64,000 nt of DNA from Aphelidium insulamus (Eukaryota; Aphelidiomycota; Aphelidea; Aphelidiaceae). The stretch's first letter is position 1, and each line of letters starts with the position of its first letter. Position numbers and translations under genes: made by a program. The stretch covers positions 310,001 through 374,000 of the forward strand of contig JAZDSV010000001.1 of NCBI GenBank assembly GCA_036784855.1, given 5' to 3'. This document shows, one piece after another, positions 42,229 through 53,628 of the stretch. The notes under the pieces were generated by a model. That model had not been told where the DNA came from, searched no databases, and saw only the letters and a program-made list of their open reading frames with translations.

Positions 42229-44328
42229 CTACCACCACCCAATTATCTTCCACCACAGCAGGCCCACCGAGCAGTACACGCCGATATGACAAACGGCCAC
42301 CAGAAAACCCAGGTGGAACCATCGCATCCTTCCCGTATAGCCTTGGGCAAAGTAGAGCACCACTGGCCCGGATGAAAAGTTGGTCATGCAGCCGCAGAGT
42401 GTGGAGAAGTAGGCCAGCAATCCGGTTATGAGTAGCGGAGGGCAGCCCAAAGTGTTGCCTGCATGTAGAAACGGGCCGACCAGTGCTACAGGTTTAGTTG
42501 CCACTTACTTTCATAAAATCACTCAACTTGCCCACAATGTGGCCGGTGAGAGACGAGAAAATATACATGCTGAAAAAGTACACAATGGCCAGCAGCAGAG
42601 CGGAACCTACAGCTCCACTGCCGGACGTAGCCACACCTTGCCCGACAGCTTCACCTATCAGCTGTGCAACTGCACAAAAATTGGTTGATACATCTTAATG
42701 ATATCAATAGTAATAATTACCGCCCATTTTGCGCAGCTGGCCCGCCATCATGATCAATATGCCAAGCCAGAAGAAAGTATCCCACGCTTTATAGTTCTCT
42801 GCACAGTAAGTATTTAGATTGATTTTGCAACATGGTATTATCACTGCGACGAACTTGTAATATCGTCCCACTTCAATACATCCAGCAGCACCAAAACAAT
42901 CACCGCGGAAAATGCAACCAGAGTTGTGTCAAGTCCCGTAAAAGACTTGGTGACCCAGAGAACGAGGCATGTGAGCAAAACTGCAATCAGTTTGAGTTCG
43001 TTTCGACTAGGCGACCCCATCTTGGCCAAGTCGGCCGCAACCGCCGCCCTGATGGCAATCAGATCCGTCTGTGCAACAGGAGTGGCCATTGTCTCTGCCG
43101 CCGAGTCACCATCGTCCAAATCGCTAATCAGTATCGCGGTGGCATCGTCTGCGTAGCTATGCTTGCGCGACTCCACGCTGCCGTGCGTAATATCGACATG
43201 CTCCGCAGTATCAGTCGTTTCCACCTCCCGCGTGACCGACCAGCGGTGCAGCAAGTACGGCAACAGCGCAAGGATGAACAGTGTGGGAACAGAGGCGCCC
43301 GTTACCCACTGCGTGTAGCCGAAATCAAGTTTCAGCAATTCCCGCGCACGTGCCGTCACAATCGGATTCGCCGCCATGCCGGTGGGATAGAGCGACGATG
43401 CGACCAGATTAGCATGAGCACCGCACAGCACCAGAAACTCTCCACCGCGACTTCGTGCGCCCCTCTCCGGCGTGGACCCTAGCGTGTGCGCCATGGCCAC
43501 CACGATAGGCATCATAATGCCACCACCACGCGCCGTGTTACTCGGCACGAATGGCCCGAGCGCCAACTCGGACAAGAACACCGCATACCCCATTCCCAGT
43601 AGGGACCGCCCGCACAGCCGCACCAGCCACAGACTGAGCCGGCGCCCCAACTGCGTGGTCTCGACGGCGCGACCCAGATGGAACGCGGCAAACACGAGCC
43701 AGTTGACCTCATCCGCAAACCCGGTGAGCGCCTCGGTGAACGCATCGGTGATGGTGTCGCACTGGCCTACGGCAGGGTCTGTGCCGCACCGCGAGCACTC
43801 TACAGCCTCGCCGTCCGACACCCGGTGGCAGACAAATTGCATTGACTGCGTGAATACAAGCACTAGCAGCCCGATGGCGGTCACTACCGATATCGGATAC
43901 TCGGTCACGATGAGCGCCATGATGACTGCGACAAAGGTGGCCAGCAGGCGGGCAGAGGCCGCGGTGAGGCCGCCACCAGTCGATGTAGCAGTGCCGTCGC
44001 GACCACTAGGGTCGATACTGTGCGACACGGCGTAATACAGGACCACTCCCACAACAACGCAGAGCAGTAGTGACAGCGGGCGGCGATATCTGTTGCAGGC
44101 AGTGCGCAGTGCATGCCACCGCGGCGCAGCAAGGTGATGCCGCATGCGGCCAGTGTTGCCGTGCATGTCAACATCACCACTGGTGGACGATGAGGCGGCA
44201 GCCATCAGCAGGGCAGATCGACTGGTGGAGCGGTGGCGTTGATGCTGTCCGTGCGGCAGCTGCGCCTGAATTGGCGGAACCGGCATTTCGCGGGCGACGT
44301 GAAAAGCAGACCGGCGCCGGTCAACCAT
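42229..44328 (-). CDS. DASS-family dicarboxylate transporter (2-oxoglutarate/malate type)
   Basis: A divalent anion:sodium symporter family carrier of the bacterial SodiT / plastid DiT group. The diagnostic stretch is FAAFHLGRAVETTQLGRRLS, GMGYAVFLSELALGPFVPSN and TARGGGIMMPIVVAMAHTLG (SNT motif plus GGGI), then HANLVASSLYPTGMAANPIV. A long cytosolic loop carries acidic and Ser-rich sequence. Introns after WDDIT (about 42841), near 42710 and near 42510 lead to AWDTFFWLGILIMMAGQLRK, SSLTGHIVGKLSDFMK and a final VGLLWWKIIGWW, the family end. The second SNT-like site is degenerate (SSLTGH). The start is uncertain: ATG at 44328 or a later one near MAAASSSTSG. About 95 bp separates it from VFA1. 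Confidence 0.85.
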
Positions 44329-44423
44329 CGCCTTTTTCTTCTTTCCGCAGTAAGAAACCGCTTTTCTTTCTGAAAGAAAAATTCTTCAACAAATTTATCG
44401 CACTTCAAGATATAATCAAAAAT

Positions 44424-45157
44424 TCATTTGTGCGGCACAGAGGGCAGCTGGGCAGAGACACGCTGGGCTGCCTTCTGCTGGATGCGCTGTCTGTACAATG
44501 CCTGGCGCATGTAAAACAACTTCTTGTCCAAAATGTATTCTGCTGGTCCAGCAGGTGGAGCGGGAGGTGTTACGGGCGCAGGAGTAATGGGCGCAGGCTC
44601 GGCCTTGGTCGCCCTTTCTGCTGTGGCAGGGGCAGTACTGCCTTCAGTGGTGGAAGTTGTAGATTCTGCTTGTTCCGCTGCATTGTCAGTCTTGGCGGCA
44701 GTGGATGTGCCGGCCGGTTTCGGCGATGTCTTGGCTTTTGAAGCTGGTGCAGACTTTTCTTCTACACACGTGTAGATTGGTTAACCAAGTCTTGCAACAA
44801 CAGACTTCAACTTCTTACTCTTGACTGGAGTGGCAGCAGGGACAGTCGCAGCAGGTGCCGGAGCGGGCCTGTTCACTGGCTGGCAGAACGAGCGATCAGA
44901 GATGTGGTTGGTGCACACGTGGAACCAGTCAATGTCTGCGTGGGCGTGTTCAGAATTGGAACGGCAGAGGCGCACGCTCTACAACAGCACCTCGGTGAGT
45001 CAACACGGCGGTAGATAGCTTGCCGCACACCCAGCACGCTGTCGGAGCATTACGTCAATTCCCCAGGAGAAGGATAAGCCCATCAAGGCGCACCTTTTTC
45101 CTGGTTGGCGGTGCGGTGTGCATACAGGTTGGCGAAAGGTGGTTGCGCGCCGCTCAT
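44424..45157 (-). CDS. VFA1: VPS4-associated protein 1 (VFA1-like)
   Basis: VFA1 is a small zinc-binding regulator of the ESCRT ATPase VPS4 on endosomes. Splicing three exons gives MSGAQPPFANLYAHRTANQE, K-ACWVCGKLSTAVLTHRDID and WFHVCTNHISDRSFCQPV. This matches the family pattern CFVCYKPTTTVL then DWFYVCPSHLKDRGFC, with all four cysteine or histidine positions in place. The long last exon is Ala/Pro/Thr-rich and ends YILDKKLFYMRQALYRQRIQ, QKAAQRVSAQLPSVP, like the family VPS4-binding tail. Introns: about 45060-45100 (GTGCGC donor), 44950-45000 and 44765-44815. The first exon is short and easily missed. Start ATG 45157, stop 44424-44426. Confidence 0.85.
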
Positions 45158-45471
45158 GCGAATGATTGATTGACTTGTGCTAAACTGCATCGCGCTGTTT
45201 CTTCTCACACTTAGTCGCGGTGTAATGTTCCATACAAAGTTACCAATATGACGACCACGCGCAGATATTTATTCCCATGCACGACTTGGAAGATAGAACG
45301 CTGATATGCTGAAGATGGATGCTGCCTCTTCATATGATTCGTTGACCTGGCAACTCACTGTGCGGCGATGCATGCATCAACTAGCGACGTGGTAGGCGAC
45401 AGTTCCAGTATCAGCGAATCGAACACTTTGACTTGTTTGCACTTGGAGGTGGTGCAGAGAGTTGTCACGTA
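45158..45471. other. Intergenic stretch, nothing recognised
   Basis: About 310 bp between VFA1 and the orphan gene. No repeat, RNA gene or conserved frame is seen. Confidence 0.6.
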
Positions 45472-45867
45472 ATGGCTAGTCGATACTGTCGGGAGATACA
45501 CCACAAATTATACGACAGAGATCCGAGTAATCGGCTGGCATTGCCGCGTGATATGCGCGATTATTTTGATGCATTATGTCGCGATGTAGCGCTGTTTACT
45601 ATTTCGTTCGTTGAAAGTTCACAAAAACCTGTGGTGAGCAACAGATACAAGGTGACCATTGCCATTGAAGCGTTCAATTTGGAGGCTGCCACATACGTAT
45701 TCGCTCGTCTTGATGGACGTGCAACAGCCACCGACAATCCGTTGATAATGCACACCTTTGTTCACGTCATAGATCCGACAGTGTTTCGCCAATGTCTGGA
45801 GTGGAGGGAACGTGATACTAAAAAGAAATGGGAGGAATATTGCGATATGCATCCAGTTATTGACTAG
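45472..45867 (+). CDS. Orphan single-exon protein, 131 residues
   Basis: An open frame from ATG 45472 to TAG 45865-45867. The product is soluble, with no signal peptide or membrane span: MASRYCREIHHKLYDRDPSN, RDMRDYFDALCRDVALFTIS, YKVTIAIEAFNLEAATYVFA, FRQCLEWRERDTKKKWEEYC. The mix of charged and aromatic residues suggests a folded domain. I do not recognise it. It sits in a gap with AT-richer composition than neighbours. Just downstream (45881-46000) another frame contains FLDVRESYDLPLKSNSKVAI, a faint echo of VVSNRYKVTIAI here, which may be a decayed duplicate. Confidence that it is a gene is moderate. Confidence 0.5.
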   Translation: MASRYCREIHHKLYDRDPSNRLALPRDMRDYFDALCRDVALFTISFVESSQKPVVSNRYKVTIAIEAFNLEAATYVFARLDGRATATDNPLIMHTFVHVIDPTVFRQCLEWRERDTKKKWEEYCDMHPVID

Positions 45868-46149
45868 TGTTTCGCAATAAATGTATGTCTATATTGTTGT
45901 ATTCTTGGCCACTTGCATTGAACTTTTCTTGGATGTTAGGGAAAGTTACGATTTACCACTTAAAAGTAATAGCAAAGTTGCCATAGCAATTCACTTAATA
46001 ATGAAGGCCCCGCATGCAGCCACTGTGAGCGCCGACCGCATCGACCTTCGCGATAACATGCAAACAATGCGGCGGGCGGTCGCGCAGGCGATTCACATTT
46101 ACATCAAACTTAATCCAACTGTGCGTTCAACTGGCATTAATCAGGCGCC

Positions 46150-47627
<1,478 letters not shown>

Positions 47628-47728
47628 GCACGGTCCCTGCCCTGTCCATTTATTCTTATTATTCGACAAAATGACAGCTGGAATTGAAAATATAGTCCTT
47701 GTTCCATCCTTTGGATTTTGCTGGTGAT

Positions 47729-50092
47729 TCATGTGGTGCCGAGCAGCGGAACGATTGAAGGTCGTCCGTGGGCGCACTGAAAGGGAAATTCGCAAGTGGA
47801 CAATTTCTTCATGAGGCCTGCACACTGACTGCGATCCAGCGCTGTGCCAAACATGACTGCGTAGCGACAAGCATACGAATTCATGCTGTCTTGAAGTGCG
47901 CGCGGACAGATATGCAACAACGCAGACGGATCCATAAGATTGTCGACATTCGGCTCGCCGTGAACGCTCTCATCCTCTTCCCACTCGGCGATCATTGCCG
48001 TTAGCACGGTACGCACATAGTCCATCTCGGAACATCGGCCAAATAGCAGTTTGGACACACCGTCGAAACGTACAATTACACCGGCTTCACCTTGCGGTGT
48101 GCACTCGTACACAAAACCCCAAAAGTGGAGTCTCGCGCGATAGTTTTCCAGCAGACGCTTAGTGTGATACCACTCTTCCAGCACAATTGTCTGACCGCGA
48201 CCAGACGGCTTTACAGCTCCGATTGTTGGAGGGGAAATTGGCTCGTGACGAGTTGTGACCAGTTCAGCGGCCCAAATGGCTTCAAGCCGTATGCGCTCAT
48301 CCACGGCATGTTGATCGGCCAACAGAACCAAAGTCTGGCCCTCATCAGACTTTGCCGAGCATACAATAAACTTGCAGTCGAGCTGTGTGATTACTCGCGC
48401 ACGCTGTAGAATGGGCTTTGACAACGTTCCTGCAGATGCCGACGGAGGGATTAAATGTCCAATCGCCACCTCGGACCGGCTTCCTCCGCCATACACTGGA
48501 TTTTCCCATGACTGCGACGGTGTAAATTGGATACGCGGTCCGTTGTCTCACCTTGAAGAGAACATTGAACCAATCGTTCCGCTGGACAGGTCGATACAAC
48601 GACATTACCTGCGGCTTTACAGCTGGCACTTCAGGCAACGATGCTACTTTCGCGTGCTTGATTACGTTGGTGACACTCATTCGAACGGAGCTGACTTTAC
48701 TGCTGCTAGTGTGATCCTTCTTGATTAGTGACACCGTGCTTATTGCCCAACGCTTGACCACATATAGAATGCTGGTCCAGTCCTGCGACATCTGTTAGTG
48801 CAGCAACTAATCGCCCATTACGTATTCAGAAATAATACCGGGAATTCCACATTCGCTAAAGCAGGACCGGCGCGGGTGATGTCGAATGACGACTGACATT
48901 CCATCTGCACAAAGAACGAACTGTGCACTTCTCGCGTAGATTCCTTCGCGATATGTTTCATACGGTCATATGCGTAATTGTATCAATTTGATAACAGAAA
49001 CAGACCTGACCAGAGACTCGTGATGTTGCCGATACGATGCAATCTTGAATGGCACATCGGACAAGTGGCGTCCCGTTAAGGCCTGCGTAATGTAAAATGA
49101 ATATAGGCGTTCTGATACGTACTGACGAATTGGTGCTTGCGTGTTGCACAGCGACTTGATGAAAGATATCCACATATGCTGATGGCGTCGTTTGCAACTT
49201 GGTTGAAGGTGAACTCCTGTGATTGTTAGTGAGCAAATCTCGAGACACACAGCTTGCATGGTGTTGTAGATCGGGAAACAACTTTGCAAGGTACATCTGA
49301 CCATCGCGCATTCCACGCGGAATAATAAGAGTGGGATAAGTGGCCGGATCGTTGGACACCACGGTGCACTTGAATGTCTGGTCAGCTCCGGTATCGTCTT
49401 CTTCTTCTTCTTCTTCTTCTTGCAACGACCAAGGTTGACTTGCAAGCGCCATTCGATGCACGGCATCACAAATTCCAATCCATTCACGCCTCGGATTAAT
49501 AGCCTTGCGACGCACCGGGAGCTGACACATTGTTATAGTATAGTAGTGACCGGACAGAAGACATGTTCACACCTTGCTGAAAAGCCCACTTATATGAACA
49601 CGTGTTCCGAATTTAACTGTCTGAGCAGCTGCACTGTCCACCACTCCACTCGACACGACTCCATTCTGGATAATGAATATTGTATAACAGGCTGCATGCT
49701 CAAATACTTATCACCTTGACCGTGACAAAGCATGGTAAGCGATGGCGGCGTTGACGTGATGTAATCATCACCGTCTCGGCCATCTGCGCGATTGCCGCCA
49801 GTGAAGTGAGCTGCTGCCCGCCATGTACGCTTGTAATCGCGGCATCCTCAGCGGTACCGTGAAGATGCATCAAGGGGCGCAGCAGATCGTCGACGGAGGC
49901 GCCACCGCCATCATCCGTGACAGTCACGGTCCACGCGGCGAATTCACATCGCACAGAGATGCTATGGCCATCCGCCGCCAGCGCATTATGCACGCACTCC
50001 ACCACGCAGTCCGTGAAGCCGGGGATAGCCACGGACGCCGCCAACTGTGCTCTGGTCGCCGCGTCCAATGCCGAAACGCGTCGTGGCTGCAT
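47729..50092 (-). CDS. MLH3: MutL homologue MLH3
   Basis: MLH3 pairs with MLH1 as an endonuclease in meiotic crossover resolution and mismatch repair. The C-terminus shows LADQHAVDERIRLEAIW, SYACRYAVMFGTALDRSQCA and CEFPFQCAHGRPSIVPL, the MLH3-type metal-binding motifs. The N-terminus (start MQPRRVSALDAATRAQLAAS at 50092) aligns with the MLH3 GHKL ATPase but is decayed. The N-box reads ECVHNALAA instead of E--LNSIDA. The D-N-G-x-G motif reads DDGGG. The G-F-R-G-E-A-L loop reads VHGGQQLTSL. The middle has a (GAA) coding repeat (poly-Glu, near 49400-49420) and several introns whose borders I could not fix. Divergent from MFAP1 with 50 bp between starts. Confidence 0.85.
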
Positions 50093-50142
50093 TGTGATAG
50101 AACAAAGCCAGACACAGACACACAGACACACACCCACTCAGA
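50093..50142. promoter_or_regulatory. 50-bp divergent promoter (MLH3 / MFAP1) with CAGACACA tract
   Basis: Start codons of the two opposing genes lie 50 bp apart. The interval contains CAGACACAGACACACAGACA, close to the run between RIC1 and DNAJB12/14. This suggests a shared core-promoter or leader element, which is inference. Confidence 0.5.
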
Positions 50143-51662
50143 ATGGCGGGCAAACCGCCGCCGCCACTTTCGGCATCGTCGCAGGCATCGTCCCGCGCGG
50201 CCCCGGCACGCGTCCAGCGCTACTGGCCGGGCAAGGCGCCCACTGCACCCTCCGTGGACAAGGACGCGACACCCCTGGCTGCCCGTGTGGTCGCCCCCTC
50301 CTCCGCGCTCTCGTTCATCTTTCAGCCACCGGCATCCGCCACCGCCGGCCCTGTGGCCACGGCGCCTCCACTGAAGCCAGATAATGGCGTGCAGAATGGC
50401 CACAATGCACCAGCCACTGCGGCTACAACCCAGAATGCAACCCAGAATGTACACGCTGTACCGCCACCGCCAAACCTGTCCAAGGACAGGCGAATGCAGC
50501 GCCTGCAGCAACTGGCCGGAACGGCACCCGACTCTTGGCATCAAGATGGTGGTAGAGCGGAAGAGACACGGCCAGCTGTCAGGCGACCGCGAAGGCGCGA
50601 GATATACGAGGGCGAGGTGGTGGTTGCAGCGGCAGAAGTCGCGGTGGCAGAAGTCACGATTGCCGAGACGCCAATTGACGATGCTACCGTACAAACCGTA
50701 CCAACACCGCAGTCGCCCGCACTCGGGCAACACACGGCCCGGCTGAACATTAATGCATCCACAGAGACTTTGTTTGAAGATGTCAGTGCCGACAGCAGAG
50801 ACGTCAATGCCACCCCGGCCGAGACTTCCGGCAGCGAGAGCGACGACGATGAGGATGAAGGCAGCCCGGAGCCGCCACCCACAGCCTTTCGGCCCGTTTT
50901 TGTGCCAAAGAGCGCACGGACCACGCAGAGCCGCGACCAAGAGCTCGCGCGGCTGGAGGCGGAGAAACTGGCCGCGCAGGAGCTGGACGACGAACAGCGC
51001 CGCACCGAGTCCCTGCGCCTGGCCGAGGAGGCGATTCGACGGGAGCTGGCGTCCGCCGACTCGCTAGACGACTCGGAATTGAAAAAGGTGGACGACCGCG
51101 ACTACGAGGCGGACAAAGAGGCGGATTATGCCGCCTGGCAAGTCCGGGAACTGGAGCGCATGAAGCGAGACAAGATCCGACTGGCACAAGCCGATGCCGA
51201 ACAGCGCGAACTGGAATCTCGCCGTGAGATGACGGACCGTGAACGGCGGGAAGACGAGCTGAAGGCGGGGCGAGACCGGTTCCACAAGGAGCGCGGCGAG
51301 GCGCGGTTCATGCAAAAGTACTACCACAAGGGCGCTTTCTACCAGGACGATGACATACTGAAACGGGACTACACGGCGCCCACTGTGGACCAGTTCAACC
51401 TGGAGATTGTACCAGAGGTTCTGCAGCGCCGCACCACGCTCGGCCTGCGCGGCGCCACCAAGTGGACGCATCTCACCAACGAGGACACTACTCGGGTACA
51501 GTTAGCTGTTTGATAATACATGTTTATCTTTCTTGACATCCACGGCAGAAAGATGCGGCCTGGTCACAGCACAGCGACATCAACCGCCGCATGCAGAAGC
51601 GGTTGGGCGGCATGCGCGACGACCTGGACAAGCCATCCGCCTACAAAAAGAGACATACATGA
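50143..51662 (+). CDS. MFAP1: MFAP1, spliceosomal B-complex protein
   Basis: Despite its name (microfibril-associated protein 1), this is a nuclear protein of the pre-catalytic spliceosome that works with PRPF38. The N-terminus reads RVQRYWPGKAPTAPSVDK, like the family VRYWPGKAP motif. A Glu-rich middle follows, then a long charged helix (REMTDRERREDELKAGRDRF). The conserved end is FMQKYYHKGAFYQDDDILKR, DYTAPTVDQFNLEIVPEVLQ and GATKWTHLTNEDTTR. One intron (about 51495-51549) joins to DAAWSQHSDINRRMQKRLG and MRDDLDKPSAYKKRHT. Start ATG 50143, stop 51660-51662. Confidence 0.95.
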
Positions 51663-51725
51663 CACAGGTGTCAAGTGTTGAGTGAGAGTTCTTCATTCAA
51701 TATTTGGGTGATTGCACTTTGACAG

Positions 51726-52598
51726 TCAGAGCGAGTAGCCGACAAAGACCAAGTTGGCAGCGGCGGCAGAGTCAGTAGGGCGGAACAGCTGGAAGCCGAC
51801 ATAGACGAGCATTCGCAGTACAGCTTCCACGTGTGCCTCACTACGGTCCAGGCAGAGAACCAGACGTTCGGCGCGAAGCAACTGCTCTGCCATCTCTAGC
51901 AGCGCACATATCTGACGTTTAAGCACGCGCGGATGGCATTGAGAGGCCGACTCGGCCTTTCCCACCAGCTGCACATACACAGTCTGCTTGCATTTAGTAT
52001 TATCAAGATAAATGTAGTTTATAAATACCTGAAGGTGGGAAAAGCAAAGCCACGTGTCGTCCTCGGCAACAACGGAGGACTGATCACTGTCTGACGATGA
52101 GTCGTCATATAGTTGCAATGACGGCAGAGAATAGTCCAATTTCTGCTGCACTGAGCAGACCATCCGCGAAATAGAATTGACTGCTGCAAAGCGTCCCGAC
52201 TGATGCGCACCAAATATTGAAATGAAGAACTCGAACGCCGCTTTAGTGGTATCGACAAGCAAGTGACGCTCGTCGTGCGGCGAACCAATATGCTCAACCA
52301 CAGCGGCGCTAGGAACACCACCCGCTCTTCTTGCCCAGGTTGAAATAATACTTCTCCTTCCTATACACATAGCGCATACAGAGTGCAAAATATTGAACTA
52401 CCTATACCAACGATAATCTTACCGAATCGACCCGGAGCGATAGATGCAGCAGACAACATCCGAGGTCTCGTCGGCTTTGCGCATGGCAAACGTAGACGTG
52501 TGGTCCATCAGGTGGAACGATTGCATGGGCACCGAGCCGCCGCAATCATTAGCGGTGACCCGATTACTATTATTATTGTGGTTCTGCGTTAGCAGCAT
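51726..52598 (-). CDS. OAZ: Ornithine decarboxylase antizyme, decoded by +1 frameshifting
   Basis: Antizyme binds ornithine decarboxylase, sends it to the proteasome and blocks polyamine uptake. The first frame (ATG 52596-52598) has about 75 codons across one intron (52361-52422) and ends KKSGWCS then a stop at 52309-52311. The +1 frame continues at once: SAAVVEHIGSPHDERHLLVD, then after a 42-nt intron (51987-52028) VLKRQICALLEMAEQLLRAE, RLVLCLDRSEAHVEAVLRML and VYVGFQLFRPTD. This matches the antizyme core LLEFAEEQLRADHVFICFHK...LLRTFSFLGFEIVRPG. Total length (about 250 residues) is normal. In known antizymes high polyamine levels raise the frameshift, giving feedback control. The stop in the shift site is UAG, not the usual UGA. 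Confidence 0.92.
52309..52320 (-). promoter_or_regulatory. Programmed +1 frameshift site UGG-UGU-UCC-UAG
   Basis: On the minus strand the first antizyme frame ends TGG TGT TCC TAG followed by C. In animal antizymes the site is TGG TGC TCC TGA T. The Ser codon in the P site and the two codons before it are the same apart from one silent base, but the stop is TAG. Reading on from AGC (skipping the T) enters the conserved domain. No stimulatory pseudoknot was identified by eye. Confidence 0.9.
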
Positions 52599-53266
52599 TG
52601 TGTACAGCTTCTTTGGATTCTCTGTGCGGTGCTGTGGGTGCGATAGGGATGACGGAGTGGAGCTTGAGGCGAATAGTCGCTGAGCCAAGATAGAATGGTT
52701 TTGATTCGAAAATGTAAAAGTTGGTTAAGCCTGCCAGCGTGTTGCGTATGGTTGGTAACGGCGGCGGGACGGGTTGGTCGCTAGTAGTTGGCGACGGCTG
52801 TGCTTGCTGTTGTCCGAGACGGGGAGACAGGAAGCAGGGGGTGGTTGTAACGGTGGCTCAGAGCAATTGAACGATGAGCGCAAAGACCTCTCCTGAGAGA
52901 GAGAGAGAGAGTAACGGCGAGTAGAGGTGGCAGAATTCAGAGAGCGGCTGGCAGCGACGGGGTGTGCGTGCGGAGCGGCGGCGGAATTCCAAAGCAAATT
53001 TGGGAGTGGGAAAAGCGTGGCGTTTCGGTCACTTTCGGTCGTCGTCGTCGTTCCATGCCAACCAACCGAAATGCGCCACGTCACGTGCTCGCTGATTGTT
53101 GTCGTTGCCTTTGTTTCACGCTGGCAAACACGCCCAATTCTCTCGGTGAAGATAAATGATGTATCAAGTGTCTGCACATGCATTGCCTCACTGTAAGCCT
53201 CAGTCAACTAGATAGTATAAATACCGCATTATTGTAATGTAAGTATGTCAGTCAAACACTCTGCCT
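52599..53266. other. Antizyme upstream region / intergenic
   Basis: About 670 bp. The part next to the antizyme start stays open in the antizyme first frame to about 52688 but without an upstream ATG, so it is probably leader. The rest holds a short (AG)n run near 52897-52913 and open frames without similarity to anything I know. No gene is called. Confidence 0.5.
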
Positions 53267-53575
53267 ATGTTTTTGGACGTGAATGAGTATTTGAATGTAA
53301 GTTTGCCTCGCGGACGTCTTGTAGCTGGTTCTGATTACGAGGAACATGTACGACATGTTACATTTGATAAAACGGTCAACATTCGATGGTTTCAATGGAT
53401 GTTCAACAGTGATATGTATTTAAGGCATCAAAGTGCTGTGTATATATTGTATAGTTTAGAGACAACTGATATTACTGCAATCGTCCAAGCTTGCTTCATT
53501 AGCTTAATAACAATCACAGAAGCCAAGCAAATTTCCGTAACCAGGTACACAAAAAAAGATATGCTCTATTTTTAG
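53267..53575 (+). CDS. Orphan single-exon protein, 102 residues; uncertain
   Basis: An open frame from ATG 53267 to a stop at 53573-53575: MFLDVNEYLNVSLPRGRLVA, VRHVTFDKTVNIRWFQWMFN, SAVYILYSLETTDITAIVQA, ITEAKQISVTRYTKKDML. No signal peptide or clear membrane span is seen. The composition is AT-rich compared with flanking genes. The opening FLDVNEYLNVSLP is faintly like FLDVRESYDLPL in the frame at 45881-46000, but this is too short to prove kinship. The gene ends only 54 bp before the RasGEF B start codon. It may be a real lineage-specific gene or a chance frame. Confidence 0.4.
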   Translation: MFLDVNEYLNVSLPRGRLVAGSDYEEHVRHVTFDKTVNIRWFQWMFNSDMYLRHQSAVYILYSLETTDITAIVQACFISLITITEAKQISVTRYTKKDMLYF

Positions 53576-53628
53576 ACGACTGCGTTGTTTTCTTCCACGC
53601 AAGCCGTTTCGACTGTCACCGACACAAC

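Noticed and set aside
52309-52311. Antizyme treated as a pseudogene because of the in-frame stop
   Set aside because: The stop sits exactly at the conserved +1 shift context and the downstream frame is open and conserved, as expected for antizyme.
52725-53207. 160-codon minus-strand open frame upstream of antizyme
   Set aside because: Low-complexity Ser/Arg/Thr sequence without a recognisable domain; more likely antizyme leader or intergenic DNA.
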